A program made the translations under genes and the position numbers. This document shows, piece after piece, positions 28,052 to 36,883 of a DNA stretch of 64,000 nt. Every line of letters starts with the position of its first letter. The first letter of the stretch is position 1. Location of the stretch: contig NZ_JAOWPS010000002.1 of assembly GCF_025753795.1 (NCBI RefSeq), positions 752,501 to 816,500 on the forward strand. Direction: 5' to 3'. This DNA is from Mesorhizobium sp. YC-39 (GTDB lineage: Bacteria; Pseudomonadota; Alphaproteobacteria; Rhizobiales; Rhizobiaceae). The notes beneath the pieces were generated by a model. It did no database searches. It saw only the letters and a program-made list of their open reading frames with translations, and had not been told where the DNA came from.

Positions 28052-28984
28052 TTACTTCGCGCTTTCCAGCGTGTCGACCGTCTTCTTCAGGTTGGCGTCC
28101 GGGATTTCGACCTTGGCGGCGGCGCGCAGTTGCTTGACCAGGGCGAAATACTTGTCGCGGATGACCGCCTGCTTGGCCTGGTCCTTGACCTCGTCGAAAG
28201 CCGGCGGCTGCTTGGTGCGCTTGTCCTCGACCTTGATGACGTGCCAGCCGAACTGCGACTGCACCGGTTGCTCGGTGTATTTGCCGACCGCCAGCGCAAA
28301 GGCTGCCTTGTCGAATTCCGGCACCATCTGGCCCGGTCCGAACCAGCCGAGATCGCCGCCGCTGGTCTTGCCTGAGGGATCGCTGGTGTGCTCGTTGGCG
28401 AGCTTCTGGAAGTCGGCGCCCCCGTCGAGCTGCTTGATGATCGCGTCGGCCTCTTCCTTCGTCTTCACGAGGATGTGACGGGCATGCACCTCGTTTGTGG
28501 GTGGTGTGTTGGCGATTTCCTGGTCGTAGCGGGCACGAACCTCGGCATCCGTGACCTTGTCGACGACGCCCTTTTCGACCATTTCGCCATGCAGGGCACG
28601 CTGCTGCAGAAACGCCATGCGGCGCTGGAAGTCGGGATCCTTGTCGAGGCCGGTGGCAACCGCCTGGGCGGCCATGACCCTGATTTCGATCGCCGCCGAA
28701 AGTGCCGCCGCGCGCCGTTGTTCGGGCGGCAGCTGCGCAAACTGCTGCGACAGCTCGCCCTCGGCAAGCCCAAGGTCCGCCTCCGTCAGCGTCTGGCCGT
28801 TGACGGTCGCGACCACGGCGTTCGGATCGACAGGTGCCGCCGGCGCGGGGGTGGCCGGTTGGGCAGGCGCCGCCGGCTGCGCGGGAGCGGTGTCCTGCGC
28901 CATCAGCGGCGACAGCGACAGAGCCGACAACCCGACGGCCAGACCCAGGCTGGCGAACGACGCACGGCGGAACAAGAAGGACAT
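28052..28984 (-). CDS. Exported parvulin-type peptidylprolyl isomerase
   Basis: 310 residues. A signal peptide (MSFLFRRASFASLGLAVGLSALSLSPLMAQ) is followed by an Ala/Pro linker, a helical SurA-like N-domain and a rotamase domain from about residue 165 (EVHARHILVKTKEEAD, then KTSGGDLGWFGPGQMVPEF and QSQFGWHVIKVED), the PpiC signature. It catalyses cis-trans prolyl isomerisation in the periplasm and helps fold outer-membrane proteins. It is divergent from secA, a neighbour pairing that fits a secretion/folding theme. Confidence 0.93.
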   Translation of the reverse strand: MSFLFRRASFASLGLAVGLSALSLSPLMAQDTAPAQPAAPAQPATPAPAAPVDPNAVVATVNGQTLTEADLGLAEGELSQQFAQLPPEQRRAAALSAAIEIRVMAAQAVATGLDKDPDFQRRMAFLQQRALHGEMVEKGVVDKVTDAEVRARYDQEIANTPPTNEVHARHILVKTKEEADAIIKQLDGGADFQKLANEHTSDPSGKTSGGDLGWFGPGQMVPEFDKAAFALAVGKYTEQPVQSQFGWHVIKVEDKRTKQPPAFDEVKDQAKQAVIRDKYFALVKQLRAAAKVEIPDANLKKTVDTLESAK

Positions 28985-29225
28985 AAAGATAACTCCGATG
29001 GGATTGGCGGCTGTTCAGATCAGCCGGATTGTGGCGGAATTTGGCGCGGTCGACAGGGCGAGCGCGGCGTTGACATCGATTGAGCCCCCTCTTATCTGTC
29101 CAACGACTTTGCGTCCAGAACCGTTTTCCGGGCGCTTTTTGCGTTTGTCTGCGTTTCACGCGGAATTGATGGGGCCGGCCGGTGCCCGTCGCAACGACTA
29201 AGAATGCTATCGAAAGGGCCATTGG

Positions 29226-31958
29226 ATGGTCAGTCTCGGCGGTCTCGCCCGTAAGGTTTTCGGCTCCTCCAACGATCGTCGGGTCAAGTCGACCCGGCCG
29301 CGCGTCGAGGCGATCAACGCCATGGAAAACGAGATGCGGGCGCTCTCCGACGCCGAACTGACAGCCCGCACCGGGAAATTCCGCCAGGACATCGCCAATG
29401 GCGCCTCTCTCGACGACCTGCTGATCCCCGCCTTCGCCACCGTGCGCGAGGCGGCGCGCCGCGTGCTTGGCATGCGCCCGTTCGACGTGCAGCTGATCGG
29501 CGGCATGGTGCTGCACAATGGCGGCATCGCCGAGATGCGCACCGGCGAGGGCAAGACCCTGGTCGCCACGTTACCGGTCTATCTCAACGCGCTCGCTGGC
29601 AAGGGCGTCCATGTCGTCACCGTCAACGACTACCTCGCCACGCGCGACTCCGAATGGATGGGTCGCGTCTATAAATTCCTCGGCCTGAGCGTCGGCGTCA
29701 TCGTCCACGGCCTGTCCGACGACGAGCGCCGCGCCGCCTATGCCGCCGACGTCACCTATGCCACCAACAACGAGCTCGGCTTCGACTATCTGCGCGACAA
29801 CATGAAATATGAGCGCGACCAGATGGTGCAGCGCGGCCACAGCTACGCGATCGTCGACGAAGTCGATTCCATCCTGGTCGACGAGGCGCGCACGCCGCTG
29901 ATCATTTCCGGTCCGCTCGAAGACCGCTCGGACATGTACAACACCATCGACGCCTTCATGCTGAAGCTCGGCCCGGCCGACTACGAGATCGACGAGAAGC
30001 AGAAGACCTCGATCTTCACCGAGGACGGCACCGAGAAGCTGGAGAACCTTTTGCGCGACGCCGGCCTGCTCAAGGGCGAGTCGCTCTACGACGTCGAGAA
30101 CGTCGCCATCGTCCACCATGTCAACAATGCGCTGAAGGCGCACCGGCTGTTCCAGAAGGACAAGGACTACATCGTGCGCAATGGCGAGATCGTCATCATC
30201 GACGAGTTCACCGGCCGCATGATGCCGGGCCGCCGCTATTCCGAGGGCCTGCACCAGGCGCTCGAGGCCAAGGAGCATGTCGCGATCCAGCCGGAGAACC
30301 AGACGCTCGCCTCCGTCACCTTCCAGAATTATTTCCGCCTCTACAAGAAGCTTTCCGGCATGACCGGCACGGCGCTGACCGAGGCCGAGGAGTTCGGCAA
30401 CATTTACGGCCTCGAAGTCACCGAGATCCCGACTAACCTGCCGGTCATCCGCAGGGACGAGGACGACGAGGTCTACCGGACGGTCGAGGAGAAATACAAG
30501 GCGATCGTCAAGGAGATCCGGGACGCCAGCGCCAGGGGCCAGCCAACGCTGGTCGGCACCACTTCCATCGAAAAATCCGAGCAGCTCGCCGAACGCCTGC
30601 GCAAGGAAGGCTTCAAGGACTTTGAAGTGCTGAACGCCCGCCACCACGAGCGCGAAGCCGCCATCGTCGCTCAGGCCGGCAAGCCCGGCGCCATCACCAT
30701 CGCCACCAACATGGCCGGTCGCGGCACCGACATCCAGCTCGGCGGCAATGCCGAGATGCGCATCGCCGAGGAGCTTGGCGACATGCCGGAAGGCCCCGAG
30801 CGCGAGGCGAAGGAAAAGGCCATCCGCGACGACATCGCCCGGCTGAAGGAAAGAGCGCTCGCCGCCGGCGGCCTCTACGTGCTCGCCACCGAGCGACACG
30901 AAAGCCGCCGCATCGACAACCAGTTGCGCGGCCGCTCCGGCCGCCAGGGCGATCCGGGCCGCTCGAAATTCTTCCTGTCGCTGCAGGACGATCTGATGCG
31001 CATCTTCGGCTCCGAGCGCATGGACGGCATGCTGCAGAAGCTCGGCCTCAAGGAGGACGAGGCGATCATCCATCCGTGGATCAACAAGGCGCTGGAAAAG
31101 GCGCAGAAGAAGGTCGAGGCGCGCAACTTCGACATCCGCAAGAACCTCTTGAAATATGACGACGTCTCCAACGACCAGCGCAAGGTGGTGTTCGAGCAGC
31201 GCATCGAATTGATGGAAGGCGAGGGTCTCACCGAGATGATTGCCGAGATGCGCGAGGGCGTCATCGACGAGATCGTCGCCAAGGCCATTCCCGAAAACGC
31301 CTATGCCGAGCAGTGGAACGTTGCCGGCCTCAAGGCCGAGGTCGCCGAATTCCTCAACCTCGATCTGCCGATCGAGGAGTGGGTCAAGGAAGAGGGCATT
31401 GCCGAGGACGACATCCGCGAGCGCATCGCGACCGCCGCCAACGCCGCCGCAAAGGAGCGCGCCGAGCGTTTCGGCCCCGACGTGATGACCTATGTCGAGC
31501 GCTCGGTCGTGCTGCAGACGCTCGACCATCTGTGGCGCGAGCACATCGTCAACCTAGATCATCTGCGCTCGGTCGTCGGCTTCCGCGGCTACGCCCAGCG
31601 CGACCCGCTGCAGGAATACAAGGGCGAGGCGTTCGAGCTGTTCCAGGCGATGCTGGGCAATCTGCGCCAGGCCGTCACCGCGCAGTTGATGCGCGTCGAA
31701 CTGGTCCGCCAGGCGGCAGAAGCCCCGCCACCCGAGGCGCCCGACATGTTCGGCAGCCATATCGACGGCACCACCGGCGAGGACGATTTCGACGGCGGCG
31801 AGACCGCCGTTCTGGTCCGCCAGGAAACCAACGCCATCGTTGCCCCCGAAAACCGCGACCCGAACAACCCGGCGACCTGGGGCAAGGTCGGCCGCAACGA
31901 AGCCTGCCCCTGCGGGTCGGGGAAAAAGTACAAGCACTGCCACGGCGCGTTTGCGTAA
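29226..31958 (+). CDS. secA: Preprotein translocase ATPase SecA
   Basis: Motor of the Sec pathway at the inner membrane. 910 residues, as expected: NBD1 with Walker A GEGKT (108-112) and [15 protein letters not shown], the preprotein cross-linking domain, NBD2, helical scaffold and wing domains, an acidic linker and a C-terminal zinc and SecB-binding motif ([14 protein letters not shown]), which implies SecB is used. The start codon at 29226 is preceded by AAAGGGCC. A perfect 10-bp hairpin lies 14 bp past its stop codon. Confidence 0.98.
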   Translation: MVSLGGLARKVFGSSNDRRVKSTRPRVEAINAMENEMRALSDAELTARTGKFRQDIANGASLDDLLIPAFATVREAARRVLGMRPFDVQLIGGMVLHNGGIAEMRTGEGKTLVATLPVYLNALAGKGVHVVTVNDYLATRDSEWMGRVYKFLGLSVGVIVHGLSDDERRAAYAADVTYATNNELGFDYLRDNMKYERDQMVQRGHSYAIVDEVDSILVDEARTPLIISGPLEDRSDMYNTIDAFMLKLGPADYEIDEKQKTSIFTEDGTEKLENLLRDAGLLKGESLYDVENVAIVHHVNNALKAHRLFQKDKDYIVRNGEIVIIDEFTGRMMPGRRYSEGLHQALEAKEHVAIQPENQTLASVTFQNYFRLYKKLSGMTGTALTEAEEFGNIYGLEVTEIPTNLPVIRRDEDDEVYRTVEEKYKAIVKEIRDASARGQPTLVGTTSIEKSEQLAERLRKEGFKDFEVLNARHHEREAAIVAQAGKPGAITIATNMAGRGTDIQLGGNAEMRIAEELGDMPEGPEREAKEKAIRDDIARLKERALAAGGLYVLATERHESRRIDNQLRGRSGRQGDPGRSKFFLSLQDDLMRIFGSERMDGMLQKLGLKEDEAIIHPWINKALEKAQKKVEARNFDIRKNLLKYDDVSNDQRKVVFEQRIELMEGEGLTEMIAEMREGVIDEIVAKAIPENAYAEQWNVAGLKAEVAEFLNLDLPIEEWVKEEGIAEDDIRERIATAANAAAKERAERFGPDVMTYVERSVVLQTLDHLWREHIVNLDHLRSVVGFRGYAQRDPLQEYKGEAFELFQAMLGNLRQAVTAQLMRVELVRQAAEAPPPEAPDMFGSHIDGTTGEDDFDGGETAVLVRQETNAIVAPENRDPNNPATWGKVGRNEACPCGSGKKYKHCHGAFA

Positions 31959-31971
31959 GAGGCACTCTCTT

Positions 31972-32000
31972 CCTTCTCCCCGTCCCTATAGGGGAGAAGG
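31972..32000. terminator. Hairpin downstream of secA
   Basis: CCTTCTCCCC, a 9-nt loop, GGGGAGAAGG: perfect 10-bp stem, 13 bp after the secA stop codon. No T-run follows. The CTTCTCCCC/GGGGAGAAG core is common in rhizobial intergenic regions, so it may be a repeat element as much as a terminator. Confidence 0.6.
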
Positions 32001-32089
32001 GAGCAATCCCTCCGCCCCACCCAACCGTTTCTTAATGTGTTTTCGTTAGACGCATAGGCAGAAAAGAGGCGGAAAACGGAGAGTATTGG

Positions 32090-33490
32090 GTGCGCTTTTC
32101 CGCGGCGACGACTGCCGGGCGGTTCCTGCCGCAGCGCCTTGCGCTGCGCGTAAAGCCGTTGCTTGGTCGTATCGACGCCGTGCTGTTCACCGCCGACGAG
32201 CGCGGCGAAGCCGGGCGCATGTCGCTCATCGCCTTCTCCGTCCGCATCATCAGCGCCGTCATCGCCTTCGTCAGCCAGGTGCTGATGGCGCGCTGGATGG
32301 GCTCGTTCGAATACGGTATCTTCGTCCTCGTCTGGGTGACGATGGTCATCGTCGGCAACCTCGCCTGCCTCGGCTTCCACACCTCGGTCATCCGCTTCAT
32401 TCCCGAATATAGCGAGCGCGGCATGCTGGCCGAATTGCGCGGCATCGTGATGACCAGCCGCCTGTTCGTGCTGATTGCCTCCACCGCCATCGCAGCCCTT
32501 GGCGCGCTCGGCGTCTGGCTGCTCTCGCCCTTCATCGAAAACTACTATGTCGTGCCGTTCATCCTCGGCGTCATCCTGCTGCCGATGATCGCCATGTCCG
32601 ACCTGGTGCAGGGACTGGCGCGGGCGAACTCATGGGCGCTGTTCGCGCTGTCGCCGACCTTTCTGATACGGCCGCTGCTGATCCTGGCCTTCATGGCGCT
32701 GATGCTGTTGTTGGGCTATGCGCCCGACGCCAAAACCGCGATCTTCGCCGCAATTGCCGCCACCTATGCCACCACGATCGGCCAGCTCATTGGCGTGACG
32801 TCGCGCATGGACAGGAAGATCCCCACCGGACCGGTGAAGGTGCATTTCGCGCAATGGTTTGTCGTGTCGCTGCCGATCTTCCTGGTCGAGAGCTTCTTCT
32901 TCCTGCTCACCAATGCCGATGTGCTGATGGTCGGCGCCTATATGGATCCCGACGACGTCGCCGTCTATTTCGCCACGGTCAAGACTCTGGCGCTGGTGCA
33001 TTTCGTCTATTTCGCGGTCAAGGCGGGCGTTGCCCAGCGCTATGCGCAATTCACCCATGGCGAACCGGAAAAGCTCGCCGCCTTCGCCCGCGAGACGGTG
33101 TCGTGGACCTTCTGGCCGTCGCTGGCCATGGCGCTCATGGTGCTGGTGCTGGGCGAGCCGATGCTGACCCTGTTCGGCCCCGATTTCACCGCCGGCTATC
33201 CGCTGCTGTTCCTGCTGGTCTTCGGCGTCGTGGCGCGGGCCGCCGTCGGCCCTTGTGAAAGCCTGCTCACCATGAGCGGCAACCAGAACATCTGCGCCGC
33301 CGTCTACGCCATGACGCTGGCCTTCAACATCGGCCTCAACGTGGTGCTGATCCCGCTTTTCGGCCTGTGGGGTGCTGCCATGGCCACCACCTTCGCCATG
33401 ATCTTCGAGGCAGCCGCATTGTCCTTCACGGTCTGGCGCAAGCTCGGCATCGTCATGGTTATTTTCGTAGCCGCCAAAGGAGCCGCGTAA
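32090..33490 (+). CDS. Polysaccharide flippase-like membrane protein (MOP superfamily)
   Basis: 466 residues with 12 or more hydrophobic helices. RISAVIAFVSQVLMARWMGSFEYGIFV and the closing segments with GLWGAAMATTFAMIFEAAAL match Wzx-type flippases and related lipopolysaccharide exporters. It would move lipid-linked oligosaccharides across the inner membrane. The GTG at 32090 has GGAGAG upstream; an ATG 126 bp in (MSLIAFSV) would lose the N-terminal soluble part. It overlaps the next gene by one base, and the partner is an acyltransferase. Confidence 0.85.
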   Translation: MRFSAATTAGRFLPQRLALRVKPLLGRIDAVLFTADERGEAGRMSLIAFSVRIISAVIAFVSQVLMARWMGSFEYGIFVLVWVTMVIVGNLACLGFHTSVIRFIPEYSERGMLAELRGIVMTSRLFVLIASTAIAALGALGVWLLSPFIENYYVVPFILGVILLPMIAMSDLVQGLARANSWALFALSPTFLIRPLLILAFMALMLLLGYAPDAKTAIFAAIAATYATTIGQLIGVTSRMDRKIPTGPVKVHFAQWFVVSLPIFLVESFFFLLTNADVLMVGAYMDPDDVAVYFATVKTLALVHFVYFAVKAGVAQRYAQFTHGEPEKLAAFARETVSWTFWPSLAMALMVLVLGEPMLTLFGPDFTAGYPLLFLLVFGVVARAAVGPCESLLTMSGNQNICAAVYAMTLAFNIGLNVVLIPLFGLWGAAMATTFAMIFEAAALSFTVWRKLGIVMVIFVAAKGAA

Positions 33491-34770
33491 TGGCCGCCAT
33501 CCCCTTGCTCGAGGAAACCAGCGGCGGTCCGGCCGGCGCCATGGTGTCCGGTCTGGCCGGGCTTGCCCGCGAGGCCGACCCCGCCCATATCGAAATCCTG
33601 GCCAACAACCGCCCCGAGCGCAAGCTCGCCATCTATCCGGCCTCCGCCGGCTTCGACCTGGTCGAGGAACTGGATTATCTCTGCGCCCGCACGATCGAGC
33701 CCAACATCTTCTTCAACCCGCGCTTCCTGGCGCCGGCCATGCCGAGGCTGGAAGACCGCGAGGTGCGGCTGGCGGTGATCCGCGACGGCGACGAATACCG
33801 CAACCGGCTGCGCCTGCTGGTGCCGTTTTCGGTGGAGCGGCCGGGCGTGCCGCTCGGCGTCCCGGTCATGCGCACTTGGTCGAGCCCGTTCGGCCCGATC
33901 GGCACGCCGCTGGTCGACCGCGACGACCCGGTCGGCGTCATCGAGGATTTCTTCGCGATGCTGTCGCGGCCGCATCTCAAATTGCCGAAAGTCCTCGTCC
34001 TGCCCGACATCAGGCTCGACGGCCCGGTGGCGAGCCTCTTTGCCACCGTCGCCGAAACGCATGGCCTGACGCTGCTCATCACAGGCAAGGCCGAACGCCC
34101 TGTGCTCGAAAGCGAACTCGACGGCGAAACATACCTCAAGGCGTCGTTGCGCTCGCACCACTACCGCGAATTCCGCCGCCTGAAGCGCCGCCTTGCCGAT
34201 CTCGGCAGGCTGGAGCATCAGGTGGCGCGCGGACCGGAAAATATCCGCCATGCCATCGAGAGTTTCCTGTCACTGGAGGCGGCGGGCTGGAAAGGCCGCG
34301 AGCGCACCGCCATGGCCATCGACCGCTACCGCGCCGCCTTCGCCCGCGAGGCCGTGCACCGGCTGGCCGAACAGGATCTGTGCCGCATCCATTCGCTGAC
34401 GCTTGACGACCGCACCATCGCCAGCCTGATCGTCTTCGTCGAGGCCGGCGTCGCCTACACCTGGAAGACAGCCTATGACGAGACGCTTGCCACCTATTCG
34501 CCAGGCACGCTGTTGATGATCGAGGTGACCAGGCAACATCTCGACGACCCCAACATCATGATGACCGATTCCTGCGCCGTGCCCGACCATCCGGTGATGA
34601 GCAGGCTGTGGATGGAGCGCAAGCCGATGGGCACGCTTGTCATCGGGCTTTCGCCGGACGCCGACCGCCTCGCCCGCCAGGCGGCGTCGCAGCTTCATCT
34701 CTACCGCGAGACCCGCAACATGGCGCGCATCCTGCGCAACCGGATGCGGAGTTTGCTGGGGCGGCGGTAG
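33490..34770 (+). CDS. GNAT-fold acyltransferase, CelD/BcsL type
   Basis: 426 residues from the ATG at 33490, which overlaps the flippase stop codon. The C-terminal Acetyltransf_6 (FemAB-like) domain shows SFLSLEAAGWKGRERTAM, then VHRLAEQDLCRIHSLTLDDRTIA and AYTWKTAYDETLATYSPGTLL, typical of CelD/BcsL proteins of cellulose and exopolysaccharide clusters. It probably acylates a sugar or a polysaccharide precursor. The substrate is unknown; coupling to a flippase supports the polysaccharide reading. Confidence 0.85.
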   Translation: MAAIPLLEETSGGPAGAMVSGLAGLAREADPAHIEILANNRPERKLAIYPASAGFDLVEELDYLCARTIEPNIFFNPRFLAPAMPRLEDREVRLAVIRDGDEYRNRLRLLVPFSVERPGVPLGVPVMRTWSSPFGPIGTPLVDRDDPVGVIEDFFAMLSRPHLKLPKVLVLPDIRLDGPVASLFATVAETHGLTLLITGKAERPVLESELDGETYLKASLRSHHYREFRRLKRRLADLGRLEHQVARGPENIRHAIESFLSLEAAGWKGRERTAMAIDRYRAAFAREAVHRLAEQDLCRIHSLTLDDRTIASLIVFVEAGVAYTWKTAYDETLATYSPGTLLMIEVTRQHLDDPNIMMTDSCAVPDHPVMSRLWMERKPMGTLVIGLSPDADRLARQAASQLHLYRETRNMARILRNRMRSLLGRR

Positions 34771-34802
34771 ACCTGGATGACGATCTCAAGCAAGGGTAAT
34801 CC

Positions 34803-35003
34803 ATGAGTAACGATATCTGGACAGCCTTCATATACGGGATCATTGCCCTGGCGGCGATCGGCTGGCTGGTGGGCGCACTCCTCGCCCGCAGCCCGAAGGC
34901 GGGTTTCGCCCTGCTGGGATACACTCTGGTCGTGCCAGCTGTTGGCGCGATGCTGATGGGCGCTTTCTGGCTGTTTACCGTATTATGGGCAGAGGCCGGC
35001 TGA
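34803..35003 (+). CDS. Small two-helix membrane protein
   Basis: 66 residues with two hydrophobic helices (about 7-28 and 36-61). Both helices are long enough to span the membrane. No family recognised. It follows the acyltransferase gene by 32 bp on the same strand and has AAGGGT upstream of its ATG, so it may be the last gene of the flippase-acyltransferase transcript. Confidence 0.7.
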   Translation: MSNDIWTAFIYGIIALAAIGWLVGALLARSPKAGFALLGYTLVVPAVGAMLMGAFWLFTVLWAEAG

Positions 35004-35114
35004 TCGTCCGGTCCGTCGAAGAGTGTCCGCTTCGATCCCGGCGTTGACAAATGCGCTGCGGGGGGGCGTCCTTCATACCCAAAGCGGCCGGCCAACCCGG
35101 ATGTTCCCGACATG

Positions 35115-35133
35115 CAAAAACGCCCATCGGCGT
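35115..35133 (-). terminator. Terminator of the tRNA-Leu gene
   Basis: On the minus strand, stem ACGCC/GGCGT with a 4-nt loop is followed by TTTTTGC, 31 bp past the tRNA 3' end. Confidence 0.65.
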
Positions 35134-35163
35134 CAGCCAGTGTGCCTGTCGCCAAAAATGGGA

Positions 35164-35248
35164 TGGTGCCCCTAGCCGGGATCGAACCAGCACTCCTTGC
35201 GGAACTCGATTTTGAGTCGAGCGCGTCTACCAATTCCGCCATAGGGGC
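35164..35248 (-). tRNA. tRNA-Leu (anticodon CAA)
   Basis: 85 nt including an encoded CCA end (35164-35166). Acceptor stem GCCCCTA pairs with TAGGGGC; the D-arm holds AATTGGTAGACGCG; anticodon stem CTCGA/TCGAG encloses loop CTCAAAA with anticodon CAA (reads UUG); a variable arm typical of class II follows (GTTCCGCAAGGAGT), then the T-arm TGGTTCGATCCCGGC. The fold is complete, and no duplicated 3' end was found elsewhere in the window. Confidence 0.96.
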
Positions 35249-35680
35249 TCAGGCCGGGCGGCCTGGATGGGCGCGGACTATACGGTTGGAGGCCTGTTCG
35301 TCAACTGGCCAATTCGCGACGGCCGCAAAGCCGACGCACAACCTCGAAGTCAGGCCGGTTTTTGCCATGATGGCGATCGGCTCGAAAAGACTTGGCCTCC
35401 GGAACACCCCAGCGTGTCGAAGCGATGAGGCTTCATTCGATCTGAGAGATTTCCCGCGACAGTGGGCGGCTAGGCGCATCCAACTGGAAAGCCCTGGCGC
35501 CTGAAAGATCCGGCCGCAGCGATCCTTGTCATCCAATCGTTAAGAAAAGTCAATAAGAAATAGGAGCGATCTTGTCCTCTTTGGCTGGAGGCCTACCTCG
35601 CCGAGGGTATGATCTACTGATTTTTCACTGAAATTCGCAGTTATTCACGTATTTTCGGTAGTATTAAGTGGGGTAAAACG
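35249..35680. other. Intergenic region between tRNA-Leu and the PstS-like gene
   Basis: 432 bp without a gene. The last 150 bp become AT-rich, as expected for the promoter of the PstS-like gene. It contains a weak Pho-box candidate at 35526-35558. Nothing else was recognised. Confidence 0.5.
35526..35558 (+). promoter_or_regulatory. Weak candidate Pho box upstream of the PstS-like gene
   Basis: Three loosely phased 10-11-bp units begin TTGTCAT, TCGTTAA and AAGTCAA. Only the first is close to the CTGTCAT consensus. It lies about 125-155 bp before the start codon, an acceptable distance for PhoB. Low confidence. Confidence 0.2.
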
Positions 35681-36784
35681 ATGTTTTCAGGAAACCCGAC
35701 AAGTATTGCGTCATCGCGCAGCCCATGGCCTAAAGCCGCTGGTGGCGTCATCGCCCTTGCCGTTGCTTTGGCCGTTGCCTTGATCGGCCCCGCTGCCCGG
35801 GCTGAGCCCATTCGCGGCGCCGGATCGACCCTGGCCGCGCCGGTTATCGCCAAATGGGCAACGGCATATAAGAATGCGCGCGCCGATGGCGGCGACTTCT
35901 TCACATTGGATTGGACCGTCGACTATGAGCCGGTCGGCTCGCTTGCGGGCCTGATGCGGCTCAAGCAGCCCGAACTGGATTTCGCCGCCACCGACGTTCC
36001 GGTGCCGCCGGCCAACCTCGCCAGCAACGGCCAGAAACAATTTCCGATCGTCATGGGCGGCATCGCGGTGGTCACCAATCTGGAGGGCCTGCCGGAGGGT
36101 GGCTTGCGTCTTTCCGGCCCGGTTCTGGCCGACATCTATCTGGGAAAGATCAAGTCCTGGTCCGATCCCGCCATCCAGGCGCTCAATCCCGGCGTTACCC
36201 TTGCCGATCTCGCCATCAGCGTCTTCCATCGCCAGGACGGTTCGGGCTCTACCCATGTCTTCACCGAGTTCCTGTCGGCCAGCAGCGAGGAATGGAAGAC
36301 CAGGTTAGGCGCCGACACGCTGATCGAATGGCCGCTTGGAACCGGCGCCGAGGGCACGCAGGCCCTCATTCGCGCCGTGGCCGCGACCAAGGGGGCGATC
36401 GCCTATGCCGAATATGGCCAGGTGCTTCGCGCCGGCCTGCCCTTCGCCGCGGTCCGCAACAGGGCCGGCAATTTCGTCAAGCCGGATCCCGCCGGCGTGC
36501 AAGCGGCGGCCACCTCCGTCGCCTGGGGGGAAACGACCGATTTCTTCGCCTCCCTGACCGATCGCGACGGCGATGCCGCCTATCCGATCAGCACGGCGGT
36601 GTTCGCGGTGGTCCAGGTTTCGGGGCGCTCGGAACATCGCTATCGCCGCGTGCATGACCTTTTCAGGCTGGCCTTCACGCAAGGCGTGGGCGATGCCGCA
36701 GCACTCGGCTACGTGCCGTTGCCGAACGCACTCGTCGCCCAGATCGAGCAGTACTGGGCAGGTCCGGCACCTATTGGAAACTGA
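35681..36784 (+). CDS. PstS-like phosphate-binding periplasmic protein
   Basis: 367 residues. A twin-hydrophobic signal region (VIALAVALAVALIGPAARAEP) is followed by RGAGSTLAAPVIAKWATAY, the PstS N-terminal motif, then MRLKQPELDFAATDVPV and GSGSTHVFTEFLSAS, which contain the phosphate-contact Ser/Thr residues. The usual pstCAB-phoU genes do not follow; instead a Na/Pi cotransporter gene begins 99 bp downstream. It may supply a distant Pst system or serve as a phosphate scavenger. The family is clear; its partner is not. Confidence 0.88.
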   Translation: MFSGNPTSIASSRSPWPKAAGGVIALAVALAVALIGPAARAEPIRGAGSTLAAPVIAKWATAYKNARADGGDFFTLDWTVDYEPVGSLAGLMRLKQPELDFAATDVPVPPANLASNGQKQFPIVMGGIAVVTNLEGLPEGGLRLSGPVLADIYLGKIKSWSDPAIQALNPGVTLADLAISVFHRQDGSGSTHVFTEFLSASSEEWKTRLGADTLIEWPLGTGAEGTQALIRAVAATKGAIAYAEYGQVLRAGLPFAAVRNRAGNFVKPDPAGVQAAATSVAWGETTDFFASLTDRDGDAAYPISTAVFAVVQVSGRSEHRYRRVHDLFRLAFTQGVGDAAALGYVPLPNALVAQIEQYWAGPAPIGN

Positions 36785-36883
36785 GCATGAACGAAGGGCC
36801 AAGGCGTTTGTGCCTGGCCACTTCGCGCAGCAACTGAACTTTCGTGTCGCGTCGCAATGGCGACTTGTTGGGGATAGCGTGAA

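Noticed and set aside
29571..31544. A 657-codon open frame antisense to secA
   Set aside because: Shadow of secA codons; no motif, and secA is unambiguous.
35164..35248. tRNA-Leu as an integration site
   Set aside because: No second copy of its 3' end and no integrase gene in the window; the flanking genes are ordinary.
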